This document shows positions 45,989 to 57,500 of a stretch of 64,000 bases of DNA, piece by piece. Below the pieces are notes generated by a model. The model worked only from the letters and a program-made list of their open reading frames with translations. It was not told where the DNA came from and ran no database searches. The stretch is from Jackrogersella multiformis. Its lineage: Eukaryota; Ascomycota; Sordariomycetes; Xylariales; Hypoxylaceae. The DNA lies in NCBI GenBank assembly GCA_902806575.1, contig CADCXD010000011.1, forward strand, positions 1,550,001 to 1,614,000, given 5' to 3'. Numbering within the stretch: position 1 is the first letter of the stretch; each line of letters opens with the position of its first letter. The position numbers and the translations under genes are program-made.

Positions 45989-47205
45989 ATGCCGCACATA
46001 GTCGTACTAGGGTACATTCCCACCCATCACGTCCCTACCGCACAGACGCAATAGTCTAACATCACCTCCAATCCACAGCGCGGGCGTCATCGGCCTAAGC
46101 GCCGCCCTGCGCATCCAAGCCGAAGGACACACCGTGACCATCGTGGCGCGGGACTTTCCGGCCGGCTTCGAGATCATCGACGCACAAAGTCAGATCAACT
46201 ACACGTCGCCATGGGGCGGCGCCCACAACCGGCTGGTGCCGCCGACCAACGCTTCGGAGGAGCGCGAGCACGCCATGAGCCTCCGGACCTTCGACCACAT
46301 GCGCGCCGTGCAGGTGAGCCATCCGGAGGCCGGCATCACATTCATGAAGGGGATAGAGTACCTCGAGGCGCCCAACGAGGCATACCGTGCGCTCACTGAA
46401 GAGCGGGCAAAGGCGGAGTTAGGTATGCAGGGGTTCAGGGTCCTAAGGAAGGAGGAGCTGCCGGAGGGAGTTGAATGGGGCTGCGAGTACGATACCTGGT
46501 GTGTCAATCCTATGGTCTACTGCAGCTTCCTGTTGCGTAGGTTTGTGTTTCTAGGAGGCAAAGTCCTGCGCAAGGAGGTGAGGGATCCAAGGGAGATATT
46601 TTCATGCAACTTTGAAGCAGGACCGGTTGCTATACTAGTTAATGCTTCAGGGAATGGTTTTGGCGACGAAAATATGTTTATCACGAGGGGTAAGTTATAT
46701 CCACCGAATATCTATACGTACATATGTCCCATGACTAATATTTAGAATAGGCCAAACTTGTCTTGTTGCCAATTCGTGCCCAGCAACTGTCACAAGGCAG
46801 AACGCGGACGGCTCTTGGACGTTCTGTGTCCCGCGGAATTTCGACGGAGGTACTATCATCGGCGGTACCAAGGAACCTAACAATTGGGACCCGAATCCGT
46901 CCCCGGAAGTCCGCGAGACCCTCTTGCGGAAATTCGCCGCAACATACCCACAGATATTGGACCGTGACGGCAAGTTCACCGTAATCAAGGACGTCGTCGG
47001 TCGGCGACCAACTCGTAAGGGTGGTATAAGGTTGGAGAGGGAAACAGTTGATGAGAATAAGCTCATCATCCATGCCTATGGTCTAGGCGGACGTGGCTAC
47101 GAGTTGAGTTGGGGTGTCGCAGATGGTGTGGCGCGATTGCTGGCAGAACATTTGGATTCCAGTACTTCGTGGTACAATGCCCTGGCAGGGGAAGCTAAGC
47201 TTTGA
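45989..47205 (+). CDS. D-amino-acid oxidase family flavoenzyme, peroxisomal
   Basis: This is an FAD-dependent oxidative deaminase of D-amino acids (or D-aspartate), producing a keto acid, ammonia and H2O2. Exons 45989-46011, 46079-46689 and 46751-47205 give 362 aa. The tiny first exon supplies MPHIVVLG; the splice completes GAGVIGLSAALRIQAEGHTV, the Rossmann FAD-binding fold (Gly8, Gly10, Gly13). YTSPWGGAHNRLVPP is the conserved flavin-proximal segment; the second splice joins ITRG to QTCLVANS as in the family; HAYGLGGRGYELSWGVADGV near the end binds FAD phosphate and substrate. The C-terminus is AKL, a type 1 peroxisomal targeting signal, as is usual for these enzymes. Substrate preference cannot be read with confidence. 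Confidence 0.92.
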
Positions 47206-48128
47206 TAATTGTATTGACTGGAAGGAAGGTTTTCGAAAGCAAAAGAACCAATTCGAAGGATATTTTTTAACCGATTAAGCATGAGCATACAGTATGTGGC
47301 TTAAAAGAAGGTGAAATATTCATGGGTGGTTGCAGATCATTGGGTATTAATCTGGTAGTTGCGAACGGTGTGCTCCAATGATATGACGCCTAGCCAGGCA
47401 GATAACTCCGTATTCAGACCAAGTGATTACAGTGAAGAACCGGTGACTATCTATACCCATGTATATAACTAAGGAAACTAATAAATACCCCTGAAATACT
47501 CCTGAAATATGCCATAAATAACCCAATGTAAGATTTAAGTAACTTATGATAGGTAGTTTATCGGAACTTAAGAAATTGCAACTTCATATCTCGCGAGCTC
47601 GAGATTATCAGAGCCTTTGCCAGGTACCTAGCTTGTGTTGAGATCGTTTTATAGCATATTTGTTCATCGTGCCTTTTCTGCTGCAGAAAGCTGCAAGCCA
47701 AATCCACAACTTTCGGAACTCTGCATATTTTCACCTAAGTACCTACCGACCGCATGGTCTCTTGATACATATGTCACGTAGGCACGTAAATAGAGCGAAC
47801 AGTAACAAGGAATCTGACAAACTACATATATATCTACCGATTCAATCGAAGTAATGAAATGTATACTGTGTAGGTACTTAGGTATATAGGCCACTGTCCA
47901 CCCCAATGTACTTACCCAGGTATCTAGGGTACCCTACCTAGGCACCTAAGTCATGAGCTCGTGTTTACATAGGGTCTTAGAGCTTGACCGTTTGGCCTGT
48001 TGGTACCTATGGCCTATAAATCCACGCACTTGCCCACCTTCTCTAAGCCAGCGTCCTTAACTGCCTAGATACCAACGTACCCAAATCCTCATTTGATATT
48101 ATTCTCTCATCAGTATTTAGTCGACAAG
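47206..48128. other. Intergenic spacer
   Basis: No supported gene. CCTAGGTA-like motifs occur at about 47620-47635 and 47870-47945. Frames at 47660-47854 and 47664-47906 are overlapping and featureless. Confidence 0.55.
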
Positions 48129-48834
48129 ATGTTCCACCTCCACACCGGCGTCGGCTTGGCCGGGGCGATGCATTTGGCTGACGTGAGCGAAAGCATCACG
48201 GTCTCTAACGAGGCCTCGGCAGCCATGCGGATGGGACGTTTCGAAGAGTCGATCAAGCTGCACAAGGAGGCGTTGGCGCTCAAGCTCCGCTCCGACCCCG
48301 AAGATTCCGTCCAGTTGGACATCACCACGGCCATCACCTACAACGGAATGGGCGAGGCCCTGCTCCGAGCCGGCCGTCTCAAAGAGGCCGACGAAGCCCT
48401 CCACAAGGCGCTAGCCGTGCGCGAGCTCCACGGACCGGACCTAGACATCGCGGCTACGCGAGACAATATCGGCGCCCTGCGCGAGGCCCAGGGCAGGTTC
48501 GAGGAGGCGAGGGAGATCCGCCTCAAGGGCGCTGCGAAGAAGCTCATCCTGTGCGGAAACTACAACGTAAGTTCTTCCCCGGACACCGTGATTGTTAACA
48601 GATATCATGCCGTCCTTGTTGGATGTTCTCTTGCTAACTTGCCTGAACTAGTGACCGACCACCGGCACGTTTGGTCTAGACAAACTCAGTTCCTGCAGCG
48701 CTTGCAGGTCGGTCTTCTACTGCTCCAAGGATTGCCAGAAGCAGGATTGGGGCAAGCGTCACAAGCCGCTATGCAAGGCATACCAGGCTAGTGCTCAGAC
48801 CAGTGCCCAGCCCAATGTACAGTCCAGTGCATAG
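48129..48834 (+). CDS. TPR - MYND zinc-finger protein, probably interrupted
   Basis: Exon 1 (48129-48566) encodes 146 aa with tetratricopeptide-like helices (AAMRMGRFEESIKLHKEALA, YNGMGEALLRAGRLKEADEA, NIGALREAQGRFEEAREIRL) and ends LILCGNYN in phase 0 at a good GTAAGT donor. The MYND finger follows at 48661-48834: TTGTFGLDKLSSCSACRSVF, YCSKDCQKQDWGKRHKPLCK (zinc Cys/His pattern complete). The only plausible acceptor (TAG ending 48651, with a TGCTAAC branch site) puts a TGA at 48652-48654 directly at the junction before PTTGTFG. So the finger is out of reach in any splice I can build; in other TPR-MYND proteins a CxxP-type segment continues here. The gene is likely a recent pseudogene, or uses an unusual splice. 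Confidence 0.7.
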
Positions 48835-49198
48835 TTTAATAGGTAGTCACAAGATGACCGTTTCTGAATGCAGAATTTGGTATGGAGATGCTGTTTTGTG
48901 TAGTGGCTTGGGTTGAACTGGTCTGTACCGTTCTGGCCTTCAAATTATCTGAGCCGACTTGATAGTCAGCATCTGAAATACATAGACTTGCGATAGAAAA
49001 GAAGAAAAATTGGTACCTTGGTATCTAGCATTACAAGCTCCTAGCCGAATATTAGCTAACCGACATGTTGAAGTCGTCATCTTCTGAATACAGGGGTAGA
49101 AACTCGTACATATCATATAGCTACCTGGCCTAGGTAGGTATTCATACTCCCTAATACTACCGAGAAAAGCCCAAAGATGGGGCCCACCTGCAGTTCTC
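48835..49198. other. Spacer, convergent 3' ends
   Basis: No gene is seen; a CCTAGGTAGGTA motif lies at about 49129-49140. Confidence 0.55.
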
Positions 49199-50734
49199 TC
49201 AGACCAAGAACGTCCAGAAACTGGGGTACACGAACTCCTCCTCGAATATCCGCCTAACCTGCTCGAGCACAAACTTCTCGACCTTTCCGACATTCTTAAG
49301 GCTCTGCTTGGTACCCTCCCTCTGTCCGATCTCGCTCTCGACTCGGATCTCCTGCAGCAAGCTCCCCAGCCTCCCCCTATGTTGCATGCGCGCACTGCTA
49401 CTCGTAGTAGGTCTCTCTCGCTCTCCGGCTCCCCGATCGCCATCCTCGTCATTCTCATCCTCGTCGTCGTCCTTCCCCACGGCAGCGAGCGCGTCCTCGG
49501 GGCTCAGAAAGCAGAAGTGCACGCGCTTCCTGATATAGGCGACGACGCCGACGCCGTCGAACGTGAGTCCCGTGATGTTCAGCTTCACCGGTATGCCCAC
49601 AAAGCTCGGCATCGGGTAGTCAAGCAGGATCTCGGCCGTCAGCATCAGCTTGATGTCGCCCGCGTACTTGATCCGGAACACGGCTTGCAGGTCGTCCACC
49701 CTCGGCTCGCGGAACTTCTTGGGCGTTTCTTCGTCTTCGTCTTCTCCTTCCCCGTTTTCCTCGTTGCCGTCTGAGCTGGAGCTATATACCGCCGTCTCGT
49801 TCACGGCCCGAGACGAGCCCGTGGCGTGCGGGTGCATGAAACCGGCCGACGCATCTCTAGTGGGCGGCCGCGATGCCCCGGCGGATGTGGGAGCTAGGGT
49901 TGATACGCTGTGTTTTTCCCTGAGTGGGTGCTGTAAGGGCGCTAGCGTGGCCGAAGCTAGAGCAGGGGTTAAGGGGGGTTCCGTCATGGAGATAGAGCTC
50001 TGCGACGGATGTCTGCTGTGGCCGCGGCTGAGTGGATGTCTTCCTAGCGGTGGCGAATGCGCACCTCCCATCTCCATCCAGCCGTTTAGGTGCTGCGCCC
50101 CTGCTACGGCGGCCAGCGGTGTCTGAGCGCCGGACCAGGGAGTCGCGAGCTTGGACTGGAAGTAATGCATATTGGCGGTACCACCGGGCACTCCAGGCGT
50201 TGGGATGCCGAGTCCTAAGAACGGGCTACTCATATCGGGCGTCCCGTGAGCATTGCGCAAGCCAGCGACGTGGATATGTGGTGGGTAGAGGCCTTCGAGG
50301 TTATAATTGCCCGTGCCAGTTCCGCTACCACTCCTATGCCCATTCCCTCCCCTTCCCTCCAATCTCCGAACCTGGTCCGCTCTCCTCTTACGCTCGGCGG
50401 CCTTAATGGCATCAGATACGTCTTCGGCGGTTACATTTCCACTGCCTCTTCCATCATCCTGTACATAATCCTCGTCGTCGGCCTCATCATCGTCATCATC
50501 ATCGGGCGCGTCCGGGTTCTCCTCGTAGAAGTCCGGGAGTGGATCACATAGATCCTTGAGCACGACGCTAGGCGGTATGCTACCGAAGGCGAAGTCGTGG
50601 ACGGTGACGGACTTGATAAATCGCGGCAGCGGCACGGACTGGAACTTAACGTGAATGAAATCGCGAATGCTCTCGGCGAGTGCGGCACCGTCTGGCCCGC
50701 CGGTCAGCGTCTCCCAGTTCAGGTCTATCGACAT
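49199..50734 (-). CDS. MDM12: Mdm12, ERMES subunit
   Basis: Mdm12 bridges Mmm1 in the ER and Mdm34/Mdm10 at the mitochondrial outer membrane and carries phospholipids through its SMP domain. The single-exon 511-aa product opens with the invariant MSIDLNWETLTGGPDGAALA, then ESIRDFIHVKFQSVPLPRFI, SVTVHDFAFGSIPPSVVLKD and LCDPLPDFYEE. The SMP domain is then interrupted by long insertions: an Asp/Glu-rich run (about 76-95), a Gly/His/Ser-rich region and a second acidic stretch near EENGEGEDEDEETPKKF. It resumes with DDLQAVFRIKYAGDIKLMLT, EILLDYPMPSFVGIPVKLNI and ends VRRIFEEEFVYPSFWTFLV. The insertions make it long for the family but are common in filamentous fungi. Confidence 0.97.
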   Translation of the reverse strand: MSIDLNWETLTGGPDGAALAESIRDFIHVKFQSVPLPRFIKSVTVHDFAFGSIPPSVVLKDLCDPLPDFYEENPDAPDDDDDDEADDEDYVQDDGRGSGNVTAEDVSDAIKAAERKRRADQVRRLEGRGGNGHRSGSGTGTGNYNLEGLYPPHIHVAGLRNAHGTPDMSSPFLGLGIPTPGVPGGTANMHYFQSKLATPWSGAQTPLAAVAGAQHLNGWMEMGGAHSPPLGRHPLSRGHSRHPSQSSISMTEPPLTPALASATLAPLQHPLREKHSVSTLAPTSAGASRPPTRDASAGFMHPHATGSSRAVNETAVYSSSSDGNEENGEGEDEDEETPKKFREPRVDDLQAVFRIKYAGDIKLMLTAEILLDYPMPSFVGIPVKLNITGLTFDGVGVVAYIRKRVHFCFLSPEDALAAVGKDDDEDENDEDGDRGAGERERPTTSSSARMQHRGRLGSLLQEIRVESEIGQREGTKQSLKNVGKVEKFVLEQVRRIFEEEFVYPSFWTFLV

Positions 50735-51559
50735 AGTAGTAACAGCTGCGGTGGCGGTGTGCAGTCGTTAATTCTGGTTATCATTCCCATCATTTCATTA
50801 TCGATTAAGACAAATCATGGCTCTATGTTATACCGTGCCCAAGAAATGAGATTAGATGATTTCATTTCTAAACTCGTCATGAGTCTTTTCACATCAATTA
50901 GATGAATGGTGATGAGGTAATGGAGGGTTTTTATTTTTAGGTGATTAAGTTCAGAGCTTAGAGCTGGAGCCTTGGGATCGCGGACCCGGGAGATCTTTAG
51001 CGCCTCCAGGCTGTGGGTCCCCGCCGTATTGCACCTACCACCTGTAATTAGGTACCTAAGATACCGCCCAACTACATCGATACTTCAGGTATCGCTCCTA
51101 CCTAGCTATGTAATGGACCTTTCATTGTCAATAACCTCATATATTCCATATAAAGGTAATAATATAAAGGTAATAATCATACCTTATTAAGCATATATTA
51201 CTAACATCATTTACCCTCATATCATAGAGTGTGTAATGGCAATTCGATTCATTTCAACATGAAATAGATCACCACGACCAAGTGCTTATCATTAAAAGGG
51301 GTATCTACTAAAAGCAAGGGAAAACTGAATCAGCCATGCCTCTCACGTCCCTGCGCAAACGATGCTTTACGTTCGTTCATGTCGTAAGTCTCCTTGACAT
51401 CCTCATATTAAAGAGTTAGGTTGCCCTTTGCCCGTCCATTCTTACTAACATGTTAATCTGCAAACGCCTCGTAAACTCGTTTCAAAATCACGAGCGTCCC
51501 AGTACCCGTCATTCATGCAATAATGCTATGCTTAGCGTGCGCCTATGAAAATGCTAAAA
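50735..51559. other. Spacer between MDM12 and FAB1
   Basis: This holds the promoter of MDM12 and the 3' flank of FAB1, both on the minus strand. An ATATAAAGGTAATA direct duplication is visible at about 51150-51180. No gene. Confidence 0.55.
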
Positions 51560-54500
51560 TTATGCTGCACCCGCATCCGTAGCAGCAGTGTCGTCTCCTA
51601 CCACATTAATTTCCGCTCGTGGGGGCCTTGACGACGCGAGTGATGGCACACTAAACTGGTGCCAGCAGTTAGGCGCCTCGAGAATATACCTTTCTTCCGA
51701 GTTAGTATAATCTACTTCTTCAAATCAGCATCATAGTAGCAGCAACATACCTCGCCATAGCCTCTCTGAATCTCGATTTGTACTCTTTTGGACTGGTCAC
51801 TGTCGGCCTGTTGCGGCCACCACCTGCGAAACCTCGGTCCTTGATCCAACTTTCGAGCTTCTTGTCCCACGTGTACGTTCGTATGCAGTCGATGATGCCT
51901 ACGACTAACTCCTTCTTAGCTTCGTCGACGGCGATCATGAGAGAGTAGTCCATGACATTCTGACGGGCCAGGAACAGCGTATCGTTCCAAACCGAAACAC
52001 GCAACAGTTTCTTCGAGTGCTCCCTCGCGAAAAGCGGTGACTCATAGATGTATTCAACCATGTTCTCATCGAGGAGAACCTCATTCTGCTCGCCGGTCGA
52101 CTGTATCTTCCGGTTTCTCATCGAACCCTTAAGGTCAAAAATCCTAGTAGGAGCCCGATCGTAAAACAAGTTCTCCATGAGAAGCAAATCGAGTTTTATT
52201 TCTGTGTTCGTCACGGGATTCTTTATGATAACCTGGAAGAACCCCAGCATTTTAGCAATCACTGATGGCAGGTCGTGGAAAAGCGCCTCTGCCATCAAGC
52301 TAAAGTACGCTGGCGCGAACTTGAGGAATGCAGCTGTTTCTACCGGTGACAGAGACTAGTATCACAATTAGCTTATGCGTACCACTGAAGGGCGGATCCT
52401 TCCGTTGTTTACTTACCTTCATCACCAGTCGGTCATCCTGCGTCTTCAAGAAGACCGACTTTGTTTTGCCACCTTTAGAATCCCACTTCAGACATCGGGA
52501 TAGGGATTCGATAATACGATCGGCGACTCCACATTTCCGTCGCAAGGCGTCAAATTGCTCGGCGTAGAAGATTTTGACTAGCATTTTCGCCGTTCCTTCG
52601 GTGAACTGGTACTTGTAATGACAACTCGTTGTGTGGACGAGCTTGGTCTCTAATTGATCCTCGGTGATGTTTTCCCCAGTGTCCGACTGCACCTCAGATA
52701 GTGTATCGTCCTCAGCTTCCGTTGGAGTTGCTCCATTCTTGCCGTCCTTCTTGCTATAAAATGTTCGAAGTTTCTCCTTATAGTCTTCGGAACTAAGAGC
52801 AAAGGCAATAAGAGAACTTGGCTCATCCTCTCGAACAATAATGTCAGAGTCAATGAAGATGTGGTCCGTTGCATTCAGGGGGTAATCTAACGGGGGCCAT
52901 TGGCTAGCGGATCGTTCATTCCAAAAGGTGGTGAGGACCTTCATGAAATTGTTCTTGTCCTGTTTGGGTAGCTCTATCGGGATTTCTGTGCTGGAGTCAA
53001 AAGATTCTGCGATTTCTTCGAGCGTTGTGCCGTCGATCAACGAGTGTTCGTTGTCGCTCTCTCCTTGCTCATCATCCGTCGGCCCCAGGCTATTAGTGTG
53101 TGTTTGGTCATCGGTTTCGCCTTCAGTTGTAACTTCATCAGCACGGTGGGGGCCATCTTTTGGAGAGTGCAGATCCTGGGACGGCTCTTGGGTAGTTGCA
53201 GTCGCCGTCGGGGGCCCTCCTGGTTCCAATAAAGTGTTGAGCTTGGTATCAGCTGGGCCCGTCGTAGAAATATGATCATCTTCAATAGGACCTGGTTCCT
53301 GCACGGCCTCATCCACATCTTCATAGACTTCAACTATAGCTTTGGTCGTAGAATGCTGAAGGAAAGGCCTCGAGTGAGACATTTTCTGTTTTCGTTTTTC
53401 GCGATCTTTTTCGCGCTCTTTCTCGAATTCCCGGCTCAGCTGTTCGAAATGTTTGCGAATAGTAGAAACTCGCGAGTCCTTCTTGCCAACAAAACGCGGG
53501 ATAGAGGATTGGTTACCCTTGCGATGAGATCTAAGATTGCTAAAGAGCTTCTTCTCCGATTTGGAAGACTCGCCTGTTGAGGACTTCCGAAGCTCGTTCC
53601 CGGCTGGTGCCTCGGCGGACGGTACCCTGTCCTTGTTGGTACTAAACATCTTCTTTCCCACCGCAGAATGCATGCGTGGCAGGGTCGGCACGCTATTCAC
53701 CGGGTGCGATAGGGCGCGAACCATGGGTGGCGACACGTTCAATCCTATCCTACGAGAAGAACCGCGCTCCATTGTCATCCTCGGGGGATCTGCGGCCGTC
53801 TTTGTTTGTTCGTTTCCCATTGTAGACGCCGCACCTGTGCCCTCGGACACTACCGACTGTTGTCGACGACGAATTTGCTCGACTTGCTCAGTGAGCGACA
53901 TTGGCGGCGCTGCTGTGGATATCGGTTTTGGCAAAAGTTCCGGAGATATCGCTGGAGTTGAAATTGCATTCAGTGACGGAGACGCATGTGGGATACCGAC
54001 TTTACTTTCTGGCTGGCTCATAATAGAGCTACTGGACATAGGCGACTTCGGTGTCGCAAGATCTAGTGGTTCAACCCTTTCTAGAGTTTCTTCTTGGGGC
54101 GGAGCGTCTAATGGACTTTTCTCTTGAATTGCGCCAAGCGGAGAAGATTCAGACACGGTTTCTGACGCTTGAGTATCTGGCCTCGAATCACTATCTGGTA
54201 CACTTGTCTGTGTACTTTCTTCAGTGTTATCAGTTGCCTCGTTGGAGACATCGTTGCTAGAGTCCTTTGACTCATCCGTAAACATTTTACGAAGGTGAAT
54301 CATTGTCAATCTCCGGATATCCTTGTCCGAGGGTAAGAAATCAGCCTCGAACTTCGTGAACGCAGCATCCCATTCGGCTACCTTGACGAGCATCTCTCGA
54401 AGAATGACGTTAAATAGGATTACCTCGTAGTACTTAGAGTCCATGTATCTATCTTGCAGGTTTCGGATAAGCGAGTTATGATCATCTTGTATCTTCTTCG

Positions 54501-57500
54501 ACAATCGCTCTATCTCCCCTTTACATGCTTCAGCTTTTTCTGAAAGGATGCTCTCAGTGTTGATAGCCTTCAGCCTAGCTTTTACTGAAGCTGTGAAGCG
54601 GGTCCATCGATCTTGAACATTAGTGAAGATCTCATTCTTCATATTGAGGTCGTGCTCGACGTTCCAGGTAATTCTAGCCCGGGGGACAATAATCTCCAAG
54701 AGATCAATGGGGTCGTAATGGACACGGATGATCTTGTCGTTCAATCCGAAATATCGTATATGGTCACGATGGTGGTCATGCGGACAGTCCCAGCCATCAA
54801 CATCCTCATCCTTGACCAGGTGCGTACCTCTACTCCAAAACGACAACTCGAGGTATTTTCCGAATGAGTACTTCCAAGTCCCTTTAGACATCTCCATCTC
54901 GCTAGTTTCGCGTTTGCAGAGCTTACAGTAACTCCACATCATGATATCATCACCGCGAAGTCTACCTCTAGTATCCTGTTCAATGAAAATAGTGATGCGT
55001 GCCTCGCCGTGAACATAGGTTCTGTGATGTTCAGACATCTTGCGGTCGCACCCGTTGGAGCAAGTCGAGTCGGCACCGTAGCAGACGTCTTCAATATATT
55101 GACCCAAGGTGCAGTCAGGATCCATACCGCTGCTTCTATCGACGTGCTCATCATAGAACCCAAAGGCGATTAAAGTAGGCTCAAGACATGGAATTTTTGT
55201 TTCGGTGCAAATTACTGAATGTAGGACAACTATATTCTGGTGCGCATAGGGCTCAAAGAAACCAATGTTGCCTTGGATGTAATTTTCCCACTGTCGTGTC
55301 TGTGTCTGATAGTTGTAGAGAGCTTTATCATACTCGGCATCGTGAACAGCGTGAAGTATTTCCATCATCTGTCGAGGGGCTTTGTGACCAGTCTCGAGCA
55401 CCATCCGCGGTGTGATGAGCTGAAATTTCTGTGGGGTTGATTTCTCGCCGTCGACACGTTGGTCAATTACATCTAGATCTCGCAGTCGTCTTAAGTGTAC
55501 CAACTTTCTTTCCTGTTCCCGTGCTTTCATGAGTAGATACGGCTGGGCGAATTTAACAAACGGAGAAGCAGAGAGAATTTTAGTCTCATACTTTGCTACC
55601 ATATCACTATAGAAGGTTGGCATGGGGATATCCTCCGGGACGAGGGCGTCGTGGGAGGCCTGATGATGGGTTTCATGGAGAGTAATCAACTGGTCGTTTT
55701 GTTCGATCGACTGTGAGGGAAACTGGTTTTGTGGTGTTGCATTGTTTGGTACCGTCTCGACTATCTTCTCCAAAGAATGATCTTCTTGGCTCGATGGCAC
55801 TTCGTCTTGGGTCGAAGTAAGCATACTCTTCTGGCCATCATCATCTACGGTAGACGTCCTTGTACCTAAAGAGATCAGACTTCTTTCATCGCTAGGCTGA
55901 GAAGTATCTCTCGATATATCCTCGCTGGTAGGAAGCTGGATGTAAGAATCCCGCATCAAGCAAGACTCAAGTTTGAGGTTGTATACTACATACACCATAA
56001 ACTCGGTTATCCGTTTGAGCTTCGCGAGTATAGGCGTAGATGTTCCCCTCAGAGCGATAGTACATCCAAGTTCTTCCTGATTACTAGACAAGAAGATGTA
56101 CGTCTTCTTCTGACCAGGAATATCCTCGTTGACAAATGTCTTCACGTCGTAGCCTGTGCTCTTGCCCGGTTGAAATTGATGGGGAGGAAGTGCTAACATG
56201 TCTACAGATGAGATGATTTCTGTCTCTAGACACCTTGATACTGCTGAAAGAACAGATGGCTTAACGTTGTAAGCCACGGAAATCTTAGCGTCTGACAGAA
56301 ATTGCAATGCGAGACCCGACACACTTTTTTCAGCTAATAACAACTGAGGTCGCAAGGCAGTGATCCTATTAACCAGCTGTTTCAGGAATTCCTTTTCCTG
56401 TTCTATAACCGGTTGCAGGCTCATGAACTGCTGCTGGTGTCGTTGGTACTCGATTGGGAAGGATACAATTACCACGCGAGGGTTAATCATGCGACGAGGC
56501 ATACTCTTTAGAGCGAGCTTTTTCGTAAAAATGACGCCGGAAACATAGCAGGTATCGCTAGGCCTGCCTCCCGGTATCTTCTTCAGTTTGACATAATGCC
56601 GAATGTCGATATCATCCCCCCTATCAATGTCGGGGTCTACAGAAGAGGTGCATTTCAAGAGTATTGGTACTAAAGCTTTCTCCCATGCAGTTACATTTGG
56701 CACGTCCGAGTCTTGAAGCAGTTGCCGCAGGAGCTTCTGAACATGCACCAAGCTCGCAGGGTTGAGTTCTACGCGAGGCTCCTTGTCTCCTTTCATGGAC
56801 GAACTCCGAGTAAGACGTGGCACCTCGGATCCACCTGGGTTGTCAAACAACGGAAGCGTCTCGCTTGATCCAGTCGGCCCCCTCAACGCGGACGACTTAG
56901 GTCGAGGAGAGCGCAGGTGGTGCCCACTAGCGATGCTCAGGTTTCGCCGTCTGGACGACCTCGGGTGGAATTCGTCAAGACCACGGCTGGTGAAGCTCAC
57001 CCCGCTGATGCTTTTATCCGTTTGCGTCCGGTTTCTAATCCTTCTTCCGGCATTGAGATATGCAAAGGTCGACCTCTCAGGATCTGTCATAGAGGATTGG
57101 TGGAGATCGGATCCAGCCATCGCTCCCGCGATGCTCATCTGTTCGTCGCCACTAGATTCATCTGACATGAATTGTGCCAGATCAGGGTCAATAACATTGT
57201 CATCATGGAAAGCATGTAAACCAGACTTCCTCCCCGATTCTTCCCTGGCGGATTTTCGGAAAGGGGCCCTTTGCTCAGGCGACGCTTTAAGACGACTCCA
57301 TAAGTTATGCTTCGAATGGTGACGCCTATGGCCAGAAGACTGGGGTCTACCTGAGGCGGCGGCGGACTTTAGGGATCTGGACGAGCTTGGCCTACTGAGC
57401 TGGTGCGTATCTATTTCTAACACAGCCGAGTTCCGATTCGAAGACTCGCCAATGCGCCTCGCGGCAGGAATAGCCATCATCGGTGCCGTGAGTAATCTGA

